Shown here: one piece after another, positions 1 through 11,166 of the stretch
Numbering within the stretch: position 1 is the first letter of the stretch
Layout: each line of letters starts with the position of its first letter
Assembly: GCA_949710005.1 (NCBI GenBank)
Contig: OX453279.1
Coordinates: 17,269,418-17,333,417 of the forward strand
Length of the DNA stretch: 64,000 nucleotides
Source of the DNA: Ricordea florida
Lineage: Eukaryota; Cnidaria; Anthozoa; Corallimorpharia; Ricordeidae
Direction of reading: 5' to 3'
Made by a program: the position numbers and the translations under genes
Notes under the pieces: generated by a model
The model's input: only the letters and a program-made list of their open reading frames with translations
The model's database searches: none
Told to the model about the DNA's origin: nothing

Positions 1-1
1 T

Positions 2-1372
2 GGAGTTGTGCCTAGTGAGTGGAAAGTGGCAAAGGTGATCCCTCTATACAAATCAGGGTCTCTGGCTGAGGTTGACAATTACAGGCCTATCTCAATTCTC
101 CCTACTTTGTCAAAGATCTTGGAAAGGATAGTCTATAAGCAGCTGATGGCTCATTTAGAGCGTCATAATCTACTTTTTGAGTACCAATTTGGTTTCCGTC
201 CGAACCGCTCAACGGAACTAGCTGTTACTTACTTCACTGATCTCATCAGAAAGGAGGCCGATAGTGGAAAGGCGACAGGAGCAGTTTTTATTGACTTATC
301 AAAGGCATTCGATACCATTAGTCATTGCATTTTATTGAGTAAACTGTCCCGTTTTGGTGTATATGATATGGAACTTCAGTGGTTTACTGATTATTTATTC
401 CATCGTAAGCAGATCGTTCAATTTCACGGTGTGCTTTCTGAACCAAATCCAATTAACACTGGAGTTCTGCAAGGGAGTATTCTTAGGCCCCTCCTTTTTC
501 TCATCTTCTTTAATGATGTGCATAGTCCGCTTCGTCATTGTAAGATTATCACTTACGCTGACGATACGGTGATTTTTACATCCTCAAGTGATATTGATGC
601 GATACAAAGCAGTCTTTCACAGGACTTAGATAATCTATCTAACTGGTTTCGTGATAATGAACTTATTTTTAATCTAAAGAAAGGAAAATCTGAGGTGATG
701 CTGTTTGGTACCGGTAAGCGGTTGAACCTGTTTCAAGGCTGTCAAGTCAAGCTCTCAGTCAACGGTTTTCCCATGAACATCACTACATGTTATAAGTACC
801 TCGGCGTGCATCTGGACCCGACACTTAATTTTGAAACTCATTTTCAAAAAATTTACAAGAAGGCAGCAGGAAGAGTGAACCTCTTACGGCGCATCCGTTC
901 CAGTATTGATACTTTCACTGCCCAACGAATTTACCAATCGATGATTATGCCAATATTTACGTATTGCGGCTATACTAGTCTTGGATGGTCAGAGTCCCGC
1001 AAACGCATGATCCGCTCCATTGAGACCCGAAGCCTTGAAATTATTTCTCCAAAATGCAGTTCACAGAACTGTGATCTTCGAATTCTAACTGTTGATAACT
1101 TTTTACAAAAGAGAGCGTGCTGCTTTGTATTTGACTGCCTTAATGGAACTGCATGCTTTCCATTTAAAGACTATTTTCACCGATTACATCATAACACTTT
1201 AAACACCCGCAACAATGGGAAAACTGCAAAACTACCAAAAGTCAGACTGGATTTTGCGCGCCGTAGCTTTTATTTTTTAGGTGCCTCGATTTTTAATTTA
1301 TTGCCTTTAAGTTTAAGAAACATTAATTCTAGAGTCTTATTTAGGAAAGCCTTAGACGATTATTACTTGTAA
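2..1372 (+). CDS. CR1/jockey-like LINE reverse transcriptase, 3' part
   Basis: This is the C-terminal part of the second ORF of a non-LTR retrotransposon. The frame is open to the window edge, so the apparent GTG start at position 8 is only the truncation point. Motifs seen: FIDLSKAFDTI (about residue 93 of the 454-aa ORF), GVLQGSILRPLLF (about 152), and the catalytic YADDT (about 183). A thumb and connection region with LGWSESRKRMIRSIE and a C-terminal tail typical of LINE RTs follow. The product copies its own RNA at a nicked target site. An upstream AP endonuclease domain would be expected and lies outside the window. No frame break is visible here. The open frame plus a (TTA)n tail point to a CR1/L2-type clade, but the exact clade is uncertain. 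Confidence 0.88.
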   Translation, partial: GVVPSEWKVAKVIPLYKSGSLAEVDNYRPISILPTLSKILERIVYKQLMAHLERHNLLFEYQFGFRPNRSTELAVTYFTDLIRKEADSGKATGAVFIDLSKAFDTISHCILLSKLSRFGVYDMELQWFTDYLFHRKQIVQFHGVLSEPNPINTGVLQGSILRPLLFLIFFNDVHSPLRHCKIITYADDTVIFTSSSDIDAIQSSLSQDLDNLSNWFRDNELIFNLKKGKSEVMLFGTGKRLNLFQGCQVKLSVNGFPMNITTCYKYLGVHLDPTLNFETHFQKIYKKAAGRVNLLRRIRSSIDTFTAQRIYQSMIMPIFTYCGYTSLGWSESRKRMIRSIETRSLEIISPKCSSQNCDLRILTVDNFLQKRACCFVFDCLNGTACFPFKDYFHRLHHNTLNTRNNGKTAKLPKVRLDFARRSFYFLGASIFNLLPLSLRNINSRVLFRKALDDYYL

Positions 1373-1524
1373 ATCCTATTCTATTTTCAACGGTTTTTAA
1401 TATGTATCTTATTTTATATATCTTAATATTTTTAATTCTTAGCAGGACCCCGTTGATAACAGTACTATGTACTGAAGGGTTATCCTGAGAAAATATTCGA
1501 TTATTATTATTATTATTATTATTA
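1373..1524 (+). repeat. LINE 3' UTR with stem-loop and (TTA)n tail
   Basis: A short 3' UTR follows the RT stop codon. It holds a potential hairpin around 1446-1488 (GTTGATAAC pairing imperfectly with GGGTTATCC) and ends in eight TTA repeats at 1501-1524. Microsatellite tails instead of poly-A are usual for CR1/L2-type LINEs, so 1524 is taken as the element's 3' end. Confidence 0.7.
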
Positions 1525-1611
1525 ACAGCATCAAAATATAGATGTCCACTGGGCCACACACTTGTCAGTGGAAAATCGTGTCTCAGGAAACCACTTGTTG
1601 AGAGATTGACT

Positions 1612-2555
1612 AATTGGCGTGGGTGGGTGGGTGGGTGGGTGGGTCGTGGGTCATGCGTCGTGCATCGTGCGTAGTGTGTCGTGGGTCTTGCGTCGTGCGT
1701 CGTGGGTCGTGAGTCACGCGCGAGTCTTGCGTCTTACGTTTTAAGTCCACACGTAATTTTTGAATAAAGCGAGACCGGTCCGTCTCTTCTCAGTGAAACC
1801 AACCCGAGTATCAAAACGGTCTGATGTCTGTGAAAAGTAAGTCCGACATTATCCGGAAGATATCCATAAAGAGTTTTGGTATGTTTTTGTTGCAAACTCT
1901 TGATGCATCATGCAAAGATTGTCTTATTAGTAGCGTGGGAACGCTCTCATATGATTGGCCAAAAACTAATGTTGCCAACTAGAGTGCAAGCAGGAACCGA
2001 CGACGTTCAGTAGCAGTGTTGTACTTGCCATGGCGGAGGCAACTGCCGATACGCTGGTAAGTAGAACATTTTTAGCCATGATTACTTTTGTGTTAAAAGC
2101 AAGACCTTCTGTTACTGTATACAAAATCACGTATCCTTTCTTTGCAGGAAGAAAATCCGCTGCTACTATTGTGCACAGCGATGGAGGTTCGTGAGTTTAT
2201 AATTTTGTTTCCAACGACATAGAAAGTGAACGTGAAAAGCCTCGATTATCTTAGATTTTTTTTTACCGGAAGTTGTTCCCTTAGACGCATGTATATTTCA
2301 GTAAAAACGCAAAGTGCACAAGGAGCATGCGGGAAAATGGGAGATGGCCGGGGAAGACATATTTCGCTGATACGTTTTCTTTACTAAATTTTATCGGAGA
2401 AACGTTTTCAGGAATGTGAAGGGTCGTGTGAAGGAATTCTAAGAGCAAGAGTCTTCTCCAAGAGCTACTATCCACAAAGCGTCACCTATTATCACGCACG
2501 ACGCACGACGCACAACCCACGACGCAAGACCCACGCCCCACCTACCCACGCGATT
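1612..2555. repeat. Inverted-repeat element with heptamer-array ends
   Basis: The left end (1612-1739) is a degenerate array of GTGGGTC/GTGCGTC heptamers. The right end (2491-2555) is the same array on the other strand (GACGCAC, GACCCAC). The outermost bases also match in inverted orientation: AAT then GCGTGGGTGGGTGG on the left, CCACCTACCCACGCGATT on the right. This is a foldback-type structure of about 940 bp. The interior has an ATG (2030) followed by a good donor (gtaagt, 2057) and a second exon-like piece (2148-2190) bounded by tttgcag and gtgagt. Whether those belong to a gene is unclear. Confidence 0.55.
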
Positions 2556-2606
2556 TAGCCATTCTCCTTGTCGAGTGCGAAGCCTGCTGCAGATGCTGTT
2601 ATGCAG

Positions 2607-3343
2607 ATGGAGAATGGTGTGTGTTTACCAACTCGCCATGAGCACCACCTGCAAAGGGAAAACTACATAACTCTCACTGAGAGAGCAATTGTGGAAATAC
2701 CCTGTTTGGCATGTCTCAAGCCTGCGGTCTGTAAGCACATACCACACCAGTACAGCAAGGAAATGGCTGAGAAATCAGAAATGGTATTACATAGTACAAT
2801 TTATTGAAAATGACTTAGAGGCCTACTTTTGAACAAAAAAGGTTAATTCAGGCCCATCAAAGTTACAAAGTCAAAGAACAGTCAGAAAAAGGAGACATGG
2901 GAAAAATCATTCTTATTTCCTTGTTTTGAAGTCTTGTTGTTCTCATGTTCCAGTAACAGTAAAGGTTGGAGTTTGAAAATTTGCAGAAGTGAGATATTGT
3001 ATAATTCCCCCCCCCCCCCACCAGTTTTTTTCCCCCATCCCTTCACTGTTACCACCAAAAACCACTTAACCCATTGAGAAAATAACCAGGATTATGTGTT
3101 TTCTCTTTGCAGTCTTTTCTTGGAATGTTGTATCACAACGAAAATGACTCAGATGGTATTCAGCAAGTACTAACAGCACTGTTTCAGTATGTATCCTACT
3201 ATGGTGATGGAGATGACAGAGTTTATTCCTCCCAAGGTTTAGTGGCTGATCAACTCTCAGTGGAGCGTGGCGTGAATGCCCTCTTTGAGCTGGGTTTGCG
3301 CTTGGAAATTGCTGACTGGCACGCAGGAAATAAGTTTTTGAAG
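2607..3343 (+). CDS. DUF6589-like gene, two internal exons
   Basis: Two exons in the same phase can be read. One is about 2607-2783 (acceptor tgcag, donor gtattac). The other is 3113-3343 (acceptor tttctctttgcag, donor gtatga), and both boundaries are phase 0. The second exon contains LVADQLSVERGVNALFEL and LEIADWHAGNKFLK, which resemble the DQL..ER..NA and ADWHAG core of DUF6589 proteins, a family I recall as abundant in cnidarians. Its function is unknown. The first exon has paired Cys residues (CLACLKPAVCKH) that could bind metal. The spacing between the two core motifs looks shorter than I remember, so a small internal deletion is possible. No downstream exon was found before the transposon cluster, so this is partial or broken. 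Confidence 0.5.
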
Positions 3344-4418
3344 GTATGAAAATATTTAGTGTTTCTTTCAAGCCATATTTTATGATTCATATACATTATA
3401 TGTAGCTTTACCAATGGGTTCATACGCATTCGAGTATATTCAGTGAGCAACACCAATGCAAGATAGCTTGTGAGATAAATATCAGGAAATTAGTTGCATA
3501 ATTACACTCTAAGAGCAATATGGTCTGATTTCACACAGTTAAATGATAATTGTTTTATTTGTAATAATAAAAAGGTCAGTCGATAAGGTATGACATCTCT
3601 CTCACTGTGAAAGGAAATGCATCAGTTGATGGGTGAAACTAAATATATTGTAAATATCTTTATTGAAATAATAAAACTAATAATAATAATAACAATGATA
3701 TCAAATATATTGCACATTCATTCACTTGCATAAACAAGTAAATGTAATTCAAATAATAATGATGATGATGATAATAATGAAACCAACAATAATAGTAATA
3801 ATAATAATAATAATGATAATGGTGATGGTAACGGTAGTGATGATAATGATAATGATCGTTTCCCAAAATTTCTGTTCCGTTTGTTTAAAGGTTCAAATAA
3901 CTTGATCTGAAACATAAATCTTCCACTGACTATATTTGCACACAACAATGGGATCGTGCAGGCCCAAAAAAATCGCTTCCCTGCTCGAAGAGGCAAGCTA
4001 AAGTCAGACCAACCATCATTATGCACGGAAGCGTTCCTTTAAATGGGAACGGGTACAAATAGGTCCAATATTTGTTTTGCAACGAACTGCAACGAACGGC
4101 ACGGTTTAATTCGATGGCGACCCACATCAAGTACTGTGCTCATTTTACCCATCACACTTAGCAAATCACTGCGCTAAATAAACTTCGAAATATATAACCT
4201 CAAAGAGGAAAAAACAACGGTAAACCAGAAGTGCAGCAAGGGAATACAAAATGCTACATTGTATACCGAACGTAACGCTCTAAATGAATGCTACCAAAAG
4301 TGTACATAATTCTCTCTTCTCTTCAGTTTTAGCAAAGAATGACTTTGAGAAAGAGAGTAGTACAAATAGGTAGCAGTATTAAAAACTGTAAGTTCTCTCC
4401 TCGATATTTCTTATCTCT

Positions 4419-4469
<51 letters not shown>

Positions 4470-4651
4470 AAGATTGAAAGTGTGGCAATTATGTAACGCT
4501 TCTTTCTCTCAGCTATAACTTTCTTTAATTAAATGATTCTTCGGCCTTTTTAACATGGAATTAAAGAGGGCACTTTAATTAATAAGCAGCAGAAATTAAA
4601 ACTCTCTAGCATTGAAAACAACATTTTTACATTCTGTTAAGTGCCTCAGAC
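3344..4651. other. Non-coding spacer with low-complexity tracts
   Basis: No gene seen. 3640-3880 is rich in AAT and ATG trinucleotides, which produce spurious His/Tyr- or Leu/Ser-rich open frames on the minus strand. The rest is AT-rich unique-looking DNA. Confidence 0.6.
4422..4468. repeat. (CT)n microsatellite
   Basis: An uninterrupted CT dinucleotide run of about 47 bp. Confidence 0.95.
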
Positions 4652-5252
4652 GTTACAAAAGTGCCCTACTCGTGGAAAGCGTATTTTTTTCTTACTTTTG
4701 TGTAGATTTTCCGTGGTGGACAAGATATCCCAACCAAAAGACATGTTTTGGGCATTCCCTTCACTTCCACAAGTTCGTTTCTCTCGAGAATTTTGCGTCC
4801 GAAAAAATGCCGTGAACACGTATACTTCTTCACAGGCTTGTGAGCTTCTTTGACCGTTTCAAAATCAGCAATCAGTAATTTTGTGCGCTCTCGCTTATAA
4901 AATTGTCAGATGGAGTCTGTTAAGCCCAAATATTGGTTGTTAGAGTTAAGACAACATTCCTCCGCATGACTAATGAAAAAAAGTTGCTAGGAATAAACAG
5001 GAACATTTTTTTTTAAATTTTTTTTCTATACCCTACCCTACAAGCAAGCCGCGTTACAAAAGTGCCCTTTTTAGAGATTGACTTTCAGAGGAAATATTTA
5101 ATGTTGGTTTTGATCATTTTTGAAAACTTAAAACCACAATAAGAAAACTATTTATGTGACTTTTCTTCCACGCTACCCAAAAAAGGAGATAAAATTTCTA
5201 TCATTGGATTTGACAGTGACTTTTTTCGAGTTATTTAGGGCACTTTTGTAAC
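4652..5252. mobile_element. Putative MITE with GTTACAAAAGTGCCC ends
   Basis: The left end GTTACAAAAGTGCCCTA (4652-4668) is exactly inverted at 5236-5252. A third copy of the motif, in direct orientation, lies at about 5053-5067. The unit is about 600 bp and AT-rich, with no coding capacity. A clear target-site duplication was not identified. Confidence 0.55.
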
Positions 5253-5668
5253 TGTCATAATGTATACTATGACATTGATTGTTTTTGGTAACTGGATGTT
5301 ATGACAGCCAAAAAAAATGCTGTCGAGCACTAATATAGGCCGATCGCTCATGAGTGGCAGTGAAATACATCACGATTCTGAGTTTTTTTAACAACGGTTT
5401 TTAAACGGCCTTGTAAGGCTCCGCCCGGAGTTCCAACCTGCCTTACACTTTCATATACCATTTTTCAAGACGCTGTTCTCGTTTCGGATTGGCTACCAAA
5501 GCAGTATCAATAAGAGTACTGACGTACAGAGCTGATGACACCATCCAACGTCTTAACATACTTTCCAACCTATGAATGATTTTTTCTGGACTCGGAAAGG
5601 AAAACATTTTTCTTGGAGTATTTGACGAAAAAGAAACTTGTTAATCACCCTTGTGGAGTCTGAAAAGA

Positions 5669-6124
5669 AGATCAGGAAATGAATAAGTCAACTAATCTGG
5701 TCAGAAAAATCAAGGCTATTTGGAAAATGGAATCAGTCAACGGACTTGACCAGCATCTGCACAGGGTTGGCGTTGGTTTGTTACAGTGTGCTTCTTGGCA
5801 GTGCCTGTTAACTCTCAGAGGGTAAAGATTCTGGGGACTGCAGCTTTGACTGTAGTAGTCAGTGTTATTGTTTTCAGCAGTACATATAAGATCATAAGAT
5901 CAGGAAATGAATAAGTCAACTAATCTGGTCAGAAAAATCAAGGCTATTTGGAAAATGGAATCAGTCAACGGACTTGACCAGCATCTGCACAGGGTTGGCG
6001 TTGGTTTGTTACAGTGTGCTTCTTGGCAGTGCCTGTTAACTCTCAGAGGGTAAAGATTCTGGGGACTGCAGCTTTGACTGTAGTAGTCAGTGTTATTGTT
6101 TTCAGCAGTACATATAATAACAGT
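5669..6124. repeat. 228-bp near-perfect tandem duplication
   Basis: The segment starting AGATCAGGAAATGAATAAG at 5669 repeats from 5897, and I saw no differences until about 6118. Period 228 bp, two copies. The second copy continues into a short open frame (6014-6253) of unknown meaning. The lack of divergence implies a recent duplication or an assembly artefact. The spacers up to 7.1 kb hold nothing else recognisable. Confidence 0.9.
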
Positions 6125-7179
6125 ACGATGCTCAAAAAATGTGATAAGAAGCTGTGGGAGAAAACTATGCAGACAGGAAATTGTGTTACAAGAGTCGTCA
6201 CATTTGGTGACCAATGCATGAAGTACAAAGCGAAAGATCGACTTTCATGTTAGTGCAACAGGTGTTTTAACGTACCAATACTGCAATTACAAGCGACAGA
6301 GATCCCAAGCGACAAGAAAAGTGGAATTAAACTTCAGGAAAAAGTACAGAAGGGCAACTGAAAATAAGGTAAGCGAAATAATAAAATATTTGACCGTTGA
6401 ACAAAGGAAAATTGTAAACGGACAATTTAAAATGGAGTTAAAGGTCATTGTCACGGCAGCTTAGTCCAATTGGGGACAATCGGCTTACAGTCGCCCCAAC
6501 CTACTATGCAACTAAATAAACGTGAAGAAATGCCTTATGAACAAATAAATCACATCCCCGTGACAAACAAGGACGTCTCCTCAGCAATATTGTATATTTA
6601 AAGTTGCAAACGAACAGAAACGAATTTTGGAAATCTGTCAGGCTGAACAGAACTTTAAGCGCAAATCTGTCTCAGTCTTCTTCTGTTTTGTCGATCTGCA
6701 TCTTATCTTATATATTCTGTGTTATTTAAGCGTTCCTCAACTTTTTGATCCCTTTTTTTTCTTGGTGCCACTCAATAAGGTGCCCAGTTTTCGCTTTTTG
6801 AAGATGGCTGTATTTTGGGACACTACTCTTTTAACTTCCAGTCCATGTCATGTATGCTGTTATGCGTGCTGTTAGCTTTGCACATACCTTCAACCCATTT
6901 TTCTCCTTTCAAACCTGTTTCAACTCATAACTAAGTTATTGTTGAATTTTCAGTCTCTTCTGTCATGGAACACTGTTTACTTTCTAAGATAAGAAAGTCC
7001 ACTTCCAATTTGGCGAAAGCAATAATGACGGGAAACAAAGACCTAATTGAGAAGGTGAGGATAGGAGATATGTACGTTTAACCTTCTCCTTGTAAATGTT
7101 ATTTTTCTCATAGACAAAAGAGCAATTGTTTGTCCTCTTGCTTTCTTTTAATTTCACTGCAGTATCATTGCTTCATTTA

Positions 7180-7560
7180 AGTTATGTAAGTAACTTCTTA
7201 AAAACCTTTTAAGAAATATGTAAAAAAAAATGATGCCTTTTGTTAAACATTAAATGTAACCAAAACGACTAATTTATCTTTAACTATCTTTAACTGTTAC
7301 ATTAAATTTCCAAAAGATGACATGTATCTTTAATTTATCTTTAAATCACCTTTTGGCTAAATTAAAGACTGCTGACTTTTAAGTAACTTTTTGGTGGCGT
7401 TTAACTTATCACAAAATGAGCTCTTAAATTTTAGTGAATTTAATTTCATATTAAATCATCATTAATGTTTTGAACACCTTTCTTTTACCTTTAGTTAAGA
7501 CTTGAAAGTTTGTAAAGGTAACTCAGGACTTAAGTTTCCCTTTTCTGTCTTTTGTGACAA
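7180..7560. repeat. Degenerate TTTAAAG / ATTAAAGG repeat zone
   Basis: CTTTAA, ATTTATCTTTAA, CCTTTTGGCTAAATTAAAG and similar short words recur many times. A weaker patch lies at 10930-11020, and a stronger similar zone at 51380-51960. Such clusters often form subterminal regions of DNA transposons, and here the zone sits just outside the long inverted repeat at 7643-10900. Confidence 0.45.
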
Positions 7561-7642
7561 GGATTAAAAGCTAAACAAAAGCTCCACGTGACATTTAAGA
7601 GTCACTTTTACCAACCGTCAAACATTTGGCGGCAACTGTTGA

Positions 7643-10600
7643 AAAATGAATTTCGCTGATATTGTAAACTTAGGTAGGCCTTTATGTCCAATAAATCACC
7701 ACATACTTTGTTTGCCTGAATATCGATTTGTTTTCGGGAAAATCGATAATAAGTGAAAACCGCAAAAATGCCCCTTCGACAGATCAAAATTTATGCCGAC
7801 TTTAGAAGCTTCGCGTGAATAAATACAGCAGCTCAGAAGGACAAAACCTATCAAATGTTGAAGAATGACATCAAGTAAATCTACCGAAAGCGTTTTTAGG
7901 AGATCTCGTCCTTTTATTTGGAAATTGTAATTAAATTTATTTCACGCACTTTTAACTCGATTAAAAATAGGTCCAACTTATCGATTAATCTAAGCATGTG
8001 CGGCGCAAAAAAATTCGCCGAAAATTTGCGTTTTTGAAAGGCAAAGAGTTGTCCTTTTTGATCCCAAAAGGATTATTTTGGGAAATGATTCAGCGCGATC
8101 CTTTGAATTTTTGAAGTTGCATAATATTTGCTTTTTCAAATTACCCAGGAGAGTCGATCTTATCAGCTTAATGTACACATTTCACGCAAAGCCCAATGCT
8201 ACGCCATATTAGAGTGAAACTTTCGCTACTTTAAAAAGCTACAGGCTAACCTTGATGTTGCTGAAGCATTCCAAAGAAAGTTGAAGCAGCTTGTTGACCA
8301 TAAACTTTATCCCGCCGCGAGATTTCGTCAGTGCGATTCCTCAACTTGCCGTGTTTACTCGTATACCCTTCACACATCGGGCGCTCTTCTCCTGTTTTCA
8401 CGCGACAATTCTTTTTCTTCCGTTTCTTTTAATGCAGGATTCAAGACCTTACCTTAAAAATCACTTCTGAACTAAAAAACTGTACCAGTTTCGGGCAGAA
8501 AGTCGTTAGCTAAAAGCATGTGTTTATTGTCAACCTTGTGACACAGCGAGTTCAGGTGAAATTAACAACCACTGCCGAGTTAATCTATTACTAGTATGAA
8601 GTTCAGAATTGAGAAGCGATTGCTCAACTGATACGGTTGTCAAGATATTTTAAATGTTTTAATTATTATTATTTTACTTTCAGCTTTACGCAAATTAGGA
8701 GCTATTTCAAAACAGTCAATGAACCAAACTTTGAGAAAATGCGTGTGTTTGGAGGGAGCTGTGGAGGTCGGGGAGGGGGAGGGAGTGTTATTAGACTGAG
8801 AACAGGCCCCTAAGGGTATCCTAAGTGATAAATAGTGCGAAAAGAGAAAAAGCGCGACATCATAAGGATCAGGGTGCTAAGGGACGGACCATTAGAAAAG
8901 TGATGGGGGGTGGGGAATTTTCAGCTTGCACGAATTTTTTTTTTTGCTCACTGCTTATGCAGGAATTGTTTTTTTTTTCAGGTGAACCCCTCTGCACGAA
9001 TTTTTTTTACTACGTGTGAAAAAGTCACAATTGGACCTTCCTTCTGCATGAAATTTTTTTTTTACCTTCTTTGCATGAATTTTTTTTGTTTTTTTCCCCA
9101 CCCCCCATCACCTTTCTAATCGGTCCGTCCCTAAGGAGCCTGTTCTCAGGCTAAGGTCTTATATGCGAGCGGCTACAAAGAATTTTGAATAAGAATCTCA
9201 AAAAGCAATGGGTAACTCAATTCTGTTTGGCATGTAGTCAAGATGAGGAAAACTGTTCTGATTTTAACGATTTTAAATAGGTTGTGTACATGTAACTGTC
9301 CTGTGCAATCCTTGGAATAGGCAAATTGTGGCAAGTTCAACCCCAACCTGTCATATCAACCTGCTATTGTGGGTCCACCGCGGTCAAACGTCTCGGTCAA
9401 TTTTCGTGAGATTTCATTCACAATAAAGTGGAAAAATGAGCAAGGATTTGTATAATAGCTGTTGAATGTAACTTGCATTTCTTGTTTTCTATCTTTCCTG
9501 TCGAAGCCACAGCTTCCTCCCACAATCGATTTAAAAGAACAGCAGACCTCCACATTTACGCAAATGTTGCCAATCCAGTGCTTACCACTTGTTCTAATTT
9601 ACTGAATCAGAGATGTCAATTCAAATAAGCAACAAACTAACAGATGTTTGTGAAGTAGTGCCAGAACAATCTATCGATTGGTTTAATTTCAAGATTTTTA
9701 ATTTTTAGTCTCTCAAATTAACATTATATAGCTTTTAGATTCACAATCGGAATAATAGAAAGCCCAAACTAACTTGAACTGAAAACGATAGGAAAAAAAT
9801 ATGGCTAAAATAAAACAAGGAACAGCTGTAGAATTAACCTGGCAACAAAAAAAGTAAATTTCTTCCAGGGCATTTTTATTGGGTTACGCTTAGCAGATAT
9901 TGCGCACTCATTATTTCTTTAATATTGGTCCTTGGTAGAACAAATTCAACCTAGTCCACTCTTCCTAATTTTACCTCGGTGATTTCACTTTTCGTTCCGT
10001 TGTTGTGAGACAAGGAACAGATGTTTTGAAATTTACGCCGTTCCGTTGGCAACTGCTTCTACGTTTTCGTTCAAAACTGAGTTTAAAGCAAAGTCTACTT
10101 AAATGAAGCACCTGAAGCCTGAATAGAAGAAAAGCAATCGTCGATCATTTCAAAACAGTACGTGTCTTGCGAGCGCCATAAATAAACATGGCTCGTTGAG
10201 GAATCGCACCATTCAAGTTATCGCCGGAGGGCTTGAGTTTTATGGTGAACGAACTGCGAAATCGTCTTAAAATGCCTCAGCAACATCAAGGTTAGTCTGT
10301 CATTTTACATTTTTAGTGGAAATTTAGCTGCCATGTGGAGGACGACCAGAACTTTGCGTGAAATGTGTGCATTTCGCTGATAAGATCAACTCTCGTGAGT
10401 AATATGAATTAGCGAATATTATGCAACTTCAAAAATCAAAATTCTCGCGCTGAATCATTTCCCCAAAAAATCCTTTTGGGACAAAAAAGAACAACTCTTT
10501 GCCTTTCTCAAAAGCAAGTTTTGGATGAATTATTTTGCGTCGCACATGCTTAAATTAGTCAATGAATTTGGCCTACTTTTAATTGAGTTAAAAGTGTGTC

Positions 10601-10900
10601 TAATAAATTTAATTACAATTTGCAAATAAAAGGACAAGAACTGCCAAAAACGCTTTCGGTAGACTTAATTGATGTCATTTTTCAACATTTGATAGGTTTT
10701 GTCCCTCTGAACTGCTTTCTTTATTCACGCGAACCTTCTGAACTCGCCATAAATTTGGAGGCCTCGAAGAGGCATTTTGGCGGCTTTCACTGATTATCGA
10801 TCTTCCCGAAAACAAATCGATTTTCAGGCAAACAAAGTATGTGGTGATTTATTGGACATAAAGGCCTACCTAAGTTTACAATATCAGCGAAATTCATTTT
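7643..10900. mobile_element. Element with long (~630 bp) terminal inverted repeats
   Basis: The left arm 7643-8270 and right arm 10271-10900 are inverted copies, diverged but alignable over their whole length. Landmarks are AATTTCGCTGATATTG against CAATATCAGCGAAATT, the TTCACGCGAA patch, ATTATGCAACTTCAAAAAT and AACATCAAGGTTAG. The arms enclose a 2-kb spacer with no intact coding region, holding another element (8791-9154). This is the structure of a long-TIR or foldback DNA transposon, or of an ancient inverted duplication. No transposase was found inside, so it would be non-autonomous. Confidence 0.65.
8791..9154. mobile_element. Nested foldback MITE
   Basis: The outer ends TTAGACTGAGAACAGGC and GCCTGTTCTCAGGCTAA are inverted repeats. 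A second inner pair is GGGACGGACCATTAGAAAAG with its complement near 9108-9132, then a GGGGTGGGGAA / TTCCCCACCCC stretch. The centre holds four or five copies of a GCA(C/T)GAATTTTTTTT-like unit with long T runs. It has no coding capacity. I recall sequences of this type as common in coral genomes. Confidence 0.7.
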
Positions 10901-11166
10901 TCGATACTTGCCACGGATTTTTAAAATTGTTTCATTTTTGGTAACTTGGGCTCTTAATGATTAACAACTTTAAGTTACCTTTAGTTTATCTTTAGGTTCA
11001 AGACACCACGTGCAACTTTTGTAGCTTTACAAAACTATCGTCTCCAATACCTGTATAGCTCCTTCTTGGTCTCCGTGTTCATTCTTCGTTCGTAAGTATA
11101 GCTGAATCGTCTAAATCTTCAGTTACTCCAGATCATTTTATCGATCTAACGTAATTTTCAGTCTCC
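9155..11166. other. Spacer, no independent gene
   Basis: This stretch contains the rest of the 2-kb spacer and the right arm of the long inverted repeat, then about 260 bp leading to the transposase gene. The short open frame at 10596-10793 lies within the inverted-repeat arm and has no recognisable domain. Confidence 0.5.

Noticed and set aside
3660..4026. Minus-strand open frames rich in His/Tyr or Leu/Ser
   Set aside because: They are translations of AAT/ATG trinucleotide repeats with no domain or codon signature.
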